Source: CBDANW01 sp965197825
Lineage (GTDB): Bacteria; Acidobacteriota; Vicinamibacteria; Marinacidobacterales; DATDRI01
Assembly: GCA_965197825.1 (NCBI GenBank)
Contig: CBDANW010000002.1
Coordinates: forward strand, 1,984,001 to 2,048,000
Length of the DNA: 64,000 nucleotides
Direction: 5' to 3'
The position numbers were made by a program, and so were the translations under genes. Every line of letters starts with the position of its first letter. The first letter of the stretch is position 1. The notes under the pieces are model-generated. The model ran no database searches. It was not told where the DNA came from and was given only the letters and a program-made list of their open reading frames with translations. This document shows, in pieces, positions 44,943-53,649 of the stretch.

Positions 44943-45788
44943 ATGCCACTCACTCCCAGCACCAAGTTGGGTGCTTACCAGATCCTCCGTCCATCGGTGC
45001 GGGTGGAATGGGAGGAGTCTATGTCGCCGAGGACCCCAAGCTCAGCCGGAAGGTAGCCCTTAAGATCCTACCGCCCGAGATGGCGGCCCTCAACCATCCC
45101 AACATCGTCACCATCCACTCTGTAGAAGAAGCGAACGGGCTCCACTTCCTCACCATGGAGCTGGTCGAGGGGAAGACGCTCAGCGAGCTCATCCCCAAGA
45201 AGGGCCTGCCTCTTAATCAGTTCTTAGAACATTGCCATCGCTCTGGCCGATGCGGTCGCTGCCGCCCACCAGAAAGGCATCACCCACCGCGATCTCAAAC
45301 CCGACAACATGATGGTCACGAACGAAGGGCGGCTCAAGATCCTCGATTTCGGCCTGGCGAAGTTCAAGCAAGAGATAGCGCAAGAAGGGGTCAGCGAGCT
45401 CCCCACGGAGTCGGGAACGCAGGAAGGTCGGATCCTGGGCACGGTGGCGTATATGTCCCCCGAGCAGGCCGAGGGCAAGACGGTGGATCACCGCACGGAC
45501 ATTTTCTCCATGGGCAGCATTCTTTATCAGATGCTGACCGGCCAGCGCCCGTTCCGAGGTGACTCCACAACCGGCATGCTGTCCTCCATCATCAAGGACA
45601 CACCGACTTCCGTGACGGAGCTCAATCCTGCCGTTCCCCGCGACTTAGGAAGGATCATCAAACGGTGCCTCGCCAAAGACCTCTCTCGCAGGTATCAAAC
45701 CGCTCTGGACCTGCGGAACGAGCTAGAGGAAACCAAGCAGGAGGTGGCATCGGGCGAAGCCATCGTCGGCTCGGGTTGGTCTGGGTAG
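44943..45788 (+). pseudogene. Pkn-type Ser/Thr protein kinase, decayed
   Basis: It starts MPLTPSTKLGAYQIL. A frameshift within the glycine loop leads to GAGGMGGVYVAEDPKLSRKV with ALKILPP (the ATP-site lysine). About 25 residues before HPNIVTIHSVEEANGLHFLT are deleted. A second frameshift near 45230 leads to ITHRDLKPDNMMVTNEGRLK, DFGLAKF, LGTVAYMSPEQAEGKTVDHR and the C-lobe to 45788. The HRD and DFG motifs survive but the gene cannot make a full kinase. The membrane linker is missing before the propeller remnant. Confidence 0.88.
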
Positions 45789-46597
45789 ATCGACAGGGGC
45801 GGGAGGAGCCGTTTATTGAAGAGCCGGGCGACTATTTGGACGTCCGCATTAGTCCCGATAGCACCAAGGTGGCCGTCGACATGCTTTCGTCGTCAACCTC
45901 GGACAGGACTATCTGGATCTATGAGGTTGGAGGGGGCAGACGCACCCGACTGGCCGCGGACGGAGGAGTCCATTCGGTCTGGACACCCGACGGCACGCGG
46001 GTTGCGTTTGAAATCTTCTCTGGACCTGGCCTCCTTTTGATACCGGCTGACGGAAGCGGTGAAGCGGAACCGCTGTTAGCAAGTGAACAAGGCTCTGAAC
46101 GGCCTGACTCTTGGTCGCCAGACGGCCAGTTGCTCGCCTTCTCTCATAGTAGCGGCTCCAACCCTGGACGAGACGGTCTCGATGCGATAAAGGTGGTGAT
46201 CGATCGGAGAATCGTGCCTGACGCACGGTTGAGTGACGACGTGCTTGCCGCAATTATCGACGAGGCACACATGCTCGGTCTTCCTGTCGTTGTGCATGCG
46301 GCAACGGTAGATGACATGTTGAACGCCGTTGACTATGGAGCAGATCGATTTGTGCATACTCCGCACACTGGTGGTGCCATAGCTGACACGCCTGGGGCCC
46401 GTCTCCTTCGAGACGCCGGCATTCCGATCTCGACGACGGTCTCGTTCAGTTCGGCAGAATGGGCCAAAGCCAGAGGTCAGGAATGGCCGGCTGATCAACA
46501 GGCAAGACACGCTCAGATTCTCGAGAACATTCGTCATCTGTCGAACGTCGAAATCGTGATTAAGGGCGGTGATGTCGTTGTGGACAATCGGCGATGA
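45776..46597 (+). pseudogene. TolB-like propeller remnant fused to amidohydrolase C-terminus
   Basis: An open frame begins LVWVDRQGREEPFIEEPGDY, DVRISPDSTKVAVDMLSSST, VWTPDGTRVAFEIFSG, and SWSPDGQLLAFSHSSG, four TolB/WD40-like blades normally C-terminal to Pkn kinases. At about 46155 it switches in frame to an amidohydrolase part: DARLSDDVLAAIIDEAHMLG, PVVVHAATVDDMLNAVDYGA, DRFVHTPHTGGAIADTPGAR and a C-terminal VEIVIKGGDVVVDNRR. The uninterrupted junction is a recombination product with no known domain precedent. It probably lacks its own start. Confidence 0.7.
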
Positions 46598-46740
46598 TAG
46601 TTGCCGGAGAACTACCGGAAGACGGCGCGGTCTAACGACGGGATCGAGCGGTCGTGCGAGCTTCCCCGACCCCTAAAGCTAATCCGGGATGTGTGGGCAT
46701 CTCTCTTTTCTTCTCTCTCCTCTACCCCAATCCTCACACG

Positions 46741-46774
46741 CCTAATTTAGGGACTTATACCGTTAGATTGACAG
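46741..46774 (+). repeat. Left arm of a 34-bp inverted repeat
   Basis: It pairs with 48990-49024. The shared core is GGGACTTATACCGTTAGATT followed by GACAG. An inner 14-bp block, ACCACTACATCTTG (46786-46799), is also inverted at 48886-48899. The arms bracket 2.3 kb containing element IV-2. Confidence 0.65.
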
Positions 46775-46845
46775 CGATTCCCAGAACCACTACATCTTGT
46801 GCTCTCGCACTTTACTACATGTTGCGGTGTCGTGGGTATGAGCGC

Positions 46846-48244
46846 GGTGATGTCTTAAGATTCCTGTCAAAGAAAAACGATGTATGGTCCCCAAGCTCAA
46901 ACCCGTCCCCGTCATGGGGACAGAAAAGGAGAACCATACATCATGGGAAAGGTACTACCGAGTCAGCGATTGCTCAAGCAGTTCGAGGAACAACTGGTAT
47001 TTGGGGAGATGAATCTCTCGGAGATCGTCCGGTCGGGAGCTCAGATGATGCTTCAATATGCGTTGGAGCGCGAGGTGACGGAGGCGTTGGGTCGAAACTA
47101 CTATGAGAACGCTCCGGCAACGACGAAGGAGAAGGGACGACGCAACGGGTATGAGTCGCATCGGGTCCTCACGGGCGAGGGAGCGGTGACGGTGCAAGTG
47201 CCGCGGGTACGAGAAACAGAGAAGGTGTTTCAGTCAAAGATTCTCGACGCCTACGTGAGCCGGACCGAGAAACTCGATGAACTGATCGCGCGGATGTACG
47301 TCCACGGGATGTCGACGCGTGACATTGAGGCGACGTTCGCGGACGTGCTGAGCGGCACGGGTGTCTCGAAGTCGGTGGTGAGCCGGGTCACACGGTGTCT
47401 GTCGGAGGATTTCGAGGCGTTTCGAAAACGGGATCTCTCGAACGAGAAGCTGTTGTATCTCGAGCTCGACGGCACGTACCTGCGCTACCACCAAGGAGCG
47501 GAGAGAAAAGAGCCCATCCTCGTTGCGACCGGCTATCGCGCTGATGGGACGCGAGTTCTTCTTCATATCGGTGTCGGCAACCGAGAATCCTACGAGAACT
47601 GGAAGGGGTTCTTGCAGGAGATAGTGGCCCGAGGAATGAGGGAGCCGTTGCTCATCGTGACGGACGGGAATCCTGGAGTGCTCAAAGCGATCGCAGAGGT
47701 CTTCCCTCGAAGCCTCAAGCAACGTTGCCAGAAGCACCGCCTCGAGAACATCCTGGGCAAGGCTCCGAAGGAAGTGCGCGACGAACTCAAGGCGGCCATC
47801 CTTGAGTCGTTCCATGCGAACAGCTACGAGCAAGGGCTGAAGAAGGGTCGGGAGGTGATCGCTCGGTACCGTCAACGATTCCCGAGCGCGATGAAGTGCA
47901 TGGAAGAGACCCTCGAAGCGTGTCTTCAGGCGCTACGCCTTCCTGCGGCGCATCACAAAAGGCTTCGCACGTCGAATCTACTTGAGCGCACGTTCGGAGA
48001 GCACAAACGTCGCACAAAGGTCATTCCTCACTTCTTCACCGAGGAGGCCGCGATGAAACTCTCGTTCGCTGTGCTCTTGGCCGTCGCAAACAAATGGCGC
48101 GGCGTGAGGATGGATGTCTTCGCCGCTAGGAAAGTCGAGGAGCTTCGCAACGAGCTTCTCCCGCAAGGCACGTCGGAGGAATCAGCAGCTTAACCGAGCG
48201 CGGGGAACCGTACGGAGATTTGACAGGAAAATTAAGACTTGACC
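46846..48244 (+). mobile_element. IS256-family element IV, copy 2
   Basis: 1399 bp, one T shorter than copy 1 in the leader. The inverted ends are identical to copy 1. It is flanked by TATGAGCGC on both sides (46837-46845 and 48245-48253), a 9-bp duplication, within the 8-9 bp usual for this family. Confidence 0.95.
46943..48193 (+). CDS. Mutator-type (IS256-family) transposase, copy 2
   Basis: 416 residues, with the same catalytic motifs as copy 1 (LELDGTYLRYH, VTDGNPGVLKA, NLLERTFGEHKRR). It differs by one residue near the C-terminus (FAARK for FTARK) plus silent changes. The frame is intact and probably active. Confidence 0.95.
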   Translation: MGKVLPSQRLLKQFEEQLVFGEMNLSEIVRSGAQMMLQYALEREVTEALGRNYYENAPATTKEKGRRNGYESHRVLTGEGAVTVQVPRVRETEKVFQSKILDAYVSRTEKLDELIARMYVHGMSTRDIEATFADVLSGTGVSKSVVSRVTRCLSEDFEAFRKRDLSNEKLLYLELDGTYLRYHQGAERKEPILVATGYRADGTRVLLHIGVGNRESYENWKGFLQEIVARGMREPLLIVTDGNPGVLKAIAEVFPRSLKQRCQKHRLENILGKAPKEVRDELKAAILESFHANSYEQGLKKGREVIARYRQRFPSAMKCMEETLEACLQALRLPAAHHKRLRTSNLLERTFGEHKRRTKVIPHFFTEEAAMKLSFAVLLAVANKWRGVRMDVFAARKVEELRNELLPQGTSEESAA

Positions 48245-48258
48245 TATGAGCGCTTGCG

Positions 48259-48444
48259 CTACCTAGACTTGATCCGCTGGTCATCGTGGCCCTGGTCTGA
48301 TTGGGAAGCGTCTGATGTATCGAGAGCTGGTTGCGGACAACGGCTTGCCTTCCGGCGCGCGTACCAGCTAGCGTTCTTAGGCCGAATCAGCGCCAGGGCT
48401 AGGTCTTCGGGCGTAGCGTCTCCGTAATCTGGTCGCTTGCTCAT
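48259..48444 (-). CDS. Small hypothetical protein
   Basis: 61 residues, MSKRPDYGDATPEDLALALI then RPKNASWYARRKAS. The opening resembles small proteins of phages and integrative elements. It lies between element IV-2 and another small minus-strand frame. The last third may have been altered by the IS insertion 15 bp past its stop. Function unknown. Confidence 0.45.
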   Translation of the reverse strand: MSKRPDYGDATPEDLALALIRPKNASWYARRKASRCPQPALDTSDASQSDQGHDDQRIKSR

Positions 48445-48502
48445 CGTGCTATTCTACCCCCTATAGAGGAATGGAAAGCTATGAAAGAACTAGCAATTGT
48501 AA

Positions 48503-48721
48503 TCACCGTCGGCGATTTTGAGTTGTCCAGGTTGGTAGTGCGGGATGTTTCTGAGGGGGTCGAGATTGTTGACGAAACTCCTCGCGCTCAGATTCAGAAA
48601 TCCGACCCTCAGCCAGCAGACGATCAAGAATCGTCTCATACGGTTTGCAAATAGACTTTATAGTAGGCTCAAGGTTTATAATGAGCTCATTCCCAAAGAC
48701 TTCTATGATATGATCTAACAT
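48503..48721 (-). CDS. Small hypothetical protein
   Basis: 72 residues, MLDHIIEVFGNELIINLEPT, then ILDRLLAEGRISESEREEFR. AGAGG lies 8 bp before the ATG. AT content is higher than in the neighbours, which fits acquired DNA. A plus-strand frame at 48481-48654 (MKELAIVITVGDFELSRLVV) overlaps it and is the alternative; the two cannot be separated by eye. Confidence 0.4.
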   Translation of the reverse strand: MLDHIIEVFGNELIINLEPTIKSICKPYETILDRLLAEGRISESEREEFRQQSRPPQKHPALPTWTTQNRRR

Positions 48722-48775
48722 TAGAAACCTCTATGGCGGCGCTGTTCTTGTACATGCGGCACCGCCGGTTTTAGA

Positions 48776-48809
48776 CGCCCCGGTTGCTGGCCGGGGCGTT
48801 TCCTCTTTT
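48776..48809 (+). terminator. Rho-independent terminator
   Basis: CGCCCCGG and CCGGGGCG form a strong stem, followed by TTTCCTCTTTT. It would end plus-strand transcription, fitting the alternative plus-strand frame at 48481-48654. Confidence 0.65.
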
Positions 48810-48989
48810 CTGGCTTTATTCTACTACCACAGGGCCCCAGGGGGTTACTCTGTCGGGGTCGAGTTCTGGCGGAAGGGTTGAACCCCAAGATGTAGTGGTC
48901 AGGGTCTAAAACGCGGAACCACTATATGTAGATGGGGGATGATTCGGCCCGTTCGAGCTGGATCATTAGAACGCCAGGACTTACGGTTT

Positions 48990-49024
48990 CTGTCAATCTA
49001 ACGGTATAAGTCCCCTAATTTAGG
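48990..49024 (-). repeat. Right arm of the 34-bp inverted repeat
   Basis: Inverted match to 46741-46774 with one extra C. It sits about 147 bp from the right ssrA-type direct repeat. Confidence 0.65.
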
Positions 49025-49170
49025 GGGTAGTGGCGAGTGAGTTAGGTGCTTAGGGCGGCAGGTCTTTTGGGAGCCGGAAGTCGTGAGATCTCGCGAAAAC
49101 TCGCGCGAGCGAGTTTGCTCATGGCGAGTTACGGGGGGCAGCTACGTCCGAGGTGAATTTGGCTTTCCTG

Positions 49171-49288
49171 AAGTAGCTATGGCGGGACGTTTAAGCCCGC
49201 CTTCGTCAGCGCATTTCATGTGAACTACGGCGGGCAATTTTGCGACCTCCGGTCGCAAAATTGGTGGAGGCGGCGGGAATCGAACCCG
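49171..49288 (+). repeat. Right direct repeat at the ssrA 3' end
   Basis: The counterpart of 40493-40609. Identity is complete over the ssrA end and hairpin, with three substitutions near 49213-49218 and a few changes at the outer end. This copy is joined to the complete tmRNA gene. Confidence 0.6.
49236..49262 (-). terminator. ssrA terminator-like hairpin
   Basis: AATTTTGCGACC and GGTCGCAAAATT form a perfect 12-bp stem with a 3-base loop directly at the 3' end of tmRNA. It is duplicated at the left repeat. Confidence 0.55.
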
Positions 49289-49608
49289 CGTCCGAAGACC
49301 TTCACCCGTTGCTTCTACACGCTTGTCCGGCTCCGATTTTTTCGCTCCCGTCGGTTAGGAACCGGCAAGGACCCGTCGGAAGCTATCCCCTAAATCTCGC
49401 CGATTACCCGGGGAGTGGCAATGCGGCCAGCCTGCTCTCATGACGCCCTTCCCGAATCACGCAGGCGAGACCCGAGAGGACGTAGCCTTAAGCGGCTAGT
49501 GCTAACTGGTAGTCAGCAGTTGTGTTTTTATCCCACCTTTTTTACGAGAGGTGGCTCTCGGCGTGCAGCAGCGGACTCAATTGTCCCCGTCGAACCCGAT
49601 GCGCCCCC
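49262..49608 (-). ncRNA. ssrA: Transfer-messenger RNA
   Basis: A 347-nt tmRNA that rescues stalled ribosomes. The 3' end reads GGTTCGATTCCCGCCGCC then TCCACCA, a T-arm and acceptor with CCA. The 5' end GGGGGCG pairs with it to form the acceptor stem, and GGTTCGACGGGGA follows as in other tmRNAs. The tag reading frame ends at the TAA at 49490-49488 and encodes a tail reading TTADYQLALAA. The resume codon is not certain (possibly GAT or AAC, since no GCN stands upstream). Confidence 0.92.
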
Positions 49609-49712
49609 AAGTTGGAACTTCTTCCTTCAAAATTGTACATTTAGCTAGGGCTGTACGCAAGTCGGGCGCGACGGCCAGGTGGGCGAAGGCTCCCAGAAGG
49701 TCTTACTCCATC

Positions 49713-49741
49713 TTGACTTGCCCGGCAGCGTGTATGATAAT
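49713..49741 (+). promoter_or_regulatory. Strong sigma70-like promoter
   Basis: TTGACT (49713-49718), exactly 17 bp, then GATAAT (49736-49741). It lies 100 bp before the GAF-protein start, leaving a moderate leader. Confidence 0.6.
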
Positions 49742-49840
49742 GGTTGAGCTTATCGTTCGTAACCCTATCGACTGACAGGACTTCGGGGTTCCTATCGTGC
49801 GTTTGTCTCTCTTCATGGGTGAAGCAAAGGGCGGAGTGGC

Positions 49841-50743
49841 ATGAGTAACGAGGAGCAGCTTCGAACCAAGACGCTGGCACTCTTTCATTCGCTGCTGTCG
49901 GAGTGGGCCAATCACCTGCGTAGCGACGTCTCCACGCTCGAAGACGGGCTGGTGCGGCAGATGGACGCGCTGCAGGCTCGCATGGCCAAGTACGAGGAGA
50001 ACATCGACGAGGGGAAGATCCTTGCCTTCGTGCAGGAGCTGGCCAATAACGCCGGCGGAGGCGCAGGGGGCGCCAGCCGCTTACCGCAAGTGCGTCAGTC
50101 CATGGCAAAGCTCGAGACCGGGCGGAGTCTTCAGGAAGTGCTCACCGCACTGGTTCAGGAGATCGCTCAGTTCGCGCCCCGCGTGGCTCTCTTCATCATC
50201 AAGAGCGGGAACTGCATCGGCTGGCACGGCGAGGGTTTCGACCAGAGCCCGGGTTTCAGCAACGATGCACTGAAGCGCATCTCCGTTCCCGCGAACGCGG
50301 ATACCGTGTTCCGCGCGGTCATGAATTCCCGCCAGCGATTCTTCGGCGAGAGCAGCGCGCATCGGGACAACGCGCATCTTTTATCCCGGATCGGCACGGT
50401 CCTTCCCACCAATATCTTTGCGATGCCCCTCATCCTACGCGAAAAGGTTGCGGCCGTCGTCTACGCTGACAGCGGAGACTCGCGGGAGCCTTTAGGAGAT
50501 GTGGAGGCGATCGAGATTCTCGTCCTATACGCCAGCAGACTCCTGGATTTGATGAACGTGGCCAAAACGGCCGGGAAGGGACAAGCGGAATTTACGTCGG
50601 GTCGAACGCCCGCCTTCAATGAACCCACTCCGGCCGCGCCTCCGGTGGCTTCGCGGACGGCTCCCGGCCTTGCAGACGACTCGGGATCCTCCGGCACGGT
50701 GATGTTGAACGTCAAGGATATGGAGGCCCAGGCGATTTCCTAG
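49841..50743 (+). CDS. GAF-like domain protein of unknown function
   Basis: 300 residues from ATG 49841. The N-terminal about 60 residues are helical. The central region (SLQEVLTALVQEIAQFAPRV, then ALFIIKSGNCIGWHGEG, RIGTVLPTNIFAMPLILREK, VAAVVYADSGD) has the beta-alpha pattern of a GAF sensor domain. The C-terminal 60 residues are a proline-rich disordered tail ending SGTVMLNVKDMEAQAIS. No output domain is attached. The promoter lies upstream and a transglycosylase follows. Confidence 0.65.
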   Translation: MSNEEQLRTKTLALFHSLLSEWANHLRSDVSTLEDGLVRQMDALQARMAKYEENIDEGKILAFVQELANNAGGGAGGASRLPQVRQSMAKLETGRSLQEVLTALVQEIAQFAPRVALFIIKSGNCIGWHGEGFDQSPGFSNDALKRISVPANADTVFRAVMNSRQRFFGESSAHRDNAHLLSRIGTVLPTNIFAMPLILREKVAAVVYADSGDSREPLGDVEAIEILVLYASRLLDLMNVAKTAGKGQAEFTSGRTPAFNEPTPAAPPVASRTAPGLADDSGSSGTVMLNVKDMEAQAIS

Positions 50744-50796
50744 AGTGCTCCTGCTCCGTCTAGTACGATGAGGCGGCGAAACTGTTTCAGGACATC

Positions 50797-52406
50797 TTGG
50801 TGGATGGGCAGCCCGATTTCATTGACGAAGGCCTCTACGAGCTAGGGAGTGTTCTCCCCGAGTTCGGCCAGAATCGAGAAGCCGTCAAACTGCTCGAGCG
50901 GCTCTACTACGAGATGCCGACCAGCCCGTTAGCCCGAGACGCCGGACGGAAGCTGACCGCGCTACGTAGGAAGCTCCCGGCGGAGGATTCGGAGCGGCTC
51001 TACAAACTCGCCTTCGAGCGAGCCGAGCTGCTCTACGAAAGCGAGCGCTACGGGGACGCTTACGATGACTACATGGCTCTTCGGAAGAACTTCAAGAGTC
51101 GAGTCGACACCGAGCTCATCCACCTGCGCCGCGGGGTCTGCCAGTATTACCTCCGCCAGAGCGGGACCGCCGATCAGATCCTTCAGCAGGTCAGGAGAAG
51201 CGATCTCAAGCCGGAGGCGACCTACTATCGGGCGCTGGCCGATCGTCGCCGCCGCCGTCATCAGTCTTTTCAGATGAAGCTCGCCGAGCTTCTCACGTTG
51301 AGCCCAGAGAGTCCTTGGGCGGAAAAGTCGCTCTGGAGCCTTGCGAACTACTACCTGGATGACGATCAAGACGACACCGCCCAGCAGCTCCTGCGGAGAC
51401 TGGTCAACGAGTTCCGAAACGGAGAGCACTACGTGGACGCGCAGTGGCACCTCCTGTGGACTCAGTACCGGCAAGAGCAGTATCGGGAGGCGGCGTTTGG
51501 ATTCGAAGGGGTGGCGCGCGAGCACCCGGCGTCGGCCCAGCTATCGAAGTTTCTCTACTGGGGGGCGCGTGCCTACGAGGGCTCTGGTCAAGTGGATCGT
51601 GCTGTTGCGCTCTATCGGCAGGTCTTGTTGGGGTTCAAGAACACCTACTATGGACGGCGTGCCGAGGAGCACCTGGCGCAGCTGGGCGGTGTCCTCGCGC
51701 CCATCGTCGCCGTCGAGTCGGCCCGCGTTGGCATCGACTTGCGAGACGCTTTGGGTGTCTACCACTCCGATCGCGAAAAGCGAATCGCTCAGCTCTTGGC
51801 GACCGTTGCTTGGATACGAGATCGGCAAGGCCGGATACCAGAAGCGATGTCGACAATGAGGCGGGCGTTTCCCTTCCACGTGTCAGCGACTGGGGATCTG
51901 CTGCCGAAAGCCGTCTGGCGAATCGTCTACCCGCTGAAATACTGGGACCTCGTGAAACGCTACTCGGAGGAGAAGGGCTTGGATCCATATCTGGTCGCCG
52001 CTCTCATCCGTCAGGAGTCCACGTTCAACGCCGGAATTCGCTCACCCGCCGGAGCGCAAGGGCTGATGCAAATTATGCCGGCAACCGGGCGTACGATCGC
52101 GCGGGAGCAGCGCCAACGCTACCAACACTCCGATCTGTACAATCCGGAGGTGAACATCCGGTTTGGGACGCATTACTTCAAGAAAGTTCTGGGGCAGTTT
52201 GGTGGACGGTAGACTACGCGCTCGCCAGCTACAACGCGGGCCCACATCGCGTCCGGAGCTGGACGAGGTCGGGCTCGAACGCCGATCCGGAAGAGTTCAT
52301 CGAAGAGATCCCCTTCACCGAGACACGCAATTATGTAAAGCTCGTTCTCAGGAACGAGATGCTGTATCGTCGAATCTACGTGGAACCGGAGTCGCTTGCA
52401 GAGTGA
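50797..52406 (+). pseudogene. Soluble lytic transglycosylase (Slt-type), 5'-truncated and frameshifted
   Basis: The protein has N-terminal TPR-like helices (LAFERAELLYESERYGDAYD and similar) and a C-terminal SLT domain with catalytic Glu (codon 52015-52017) in LIRQESTFNAGIRSPAGAQG, then LMQIMPATGR. The first frame ends at 52212, where one base seems lost. The rest of the domain (VDYALASYNAGPHRVRSW to ETRNYVKLVLRNEMLYRRIY) reads in another frame to 52406. At the 5' side a TAG stands just before YDEAAKLFQDILVDG and no signal peptide is found; the only starts are TTG/GTG at 50797-50800. It would cleave peptidoglycan in the periplasm if intact. Confidence 0.8.
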
Positions 52407-52430
52407 TGCAGCCGAGGTTATTTATCATCT

Positions 52431-53639
<1,209 letters not shown>

Positions 53640-53649
53640 GGAAGTCCCT

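Larger units (their letters stand above)
48722..49170. other. Interval at the right edge of the ssrA island
   Basis: It contains a terminator hairpin (48776-48809), the right arm of the inverted repeat and its 14-bp inner block. There is no gene; short frames lack motifs. Confidence 0.4.
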
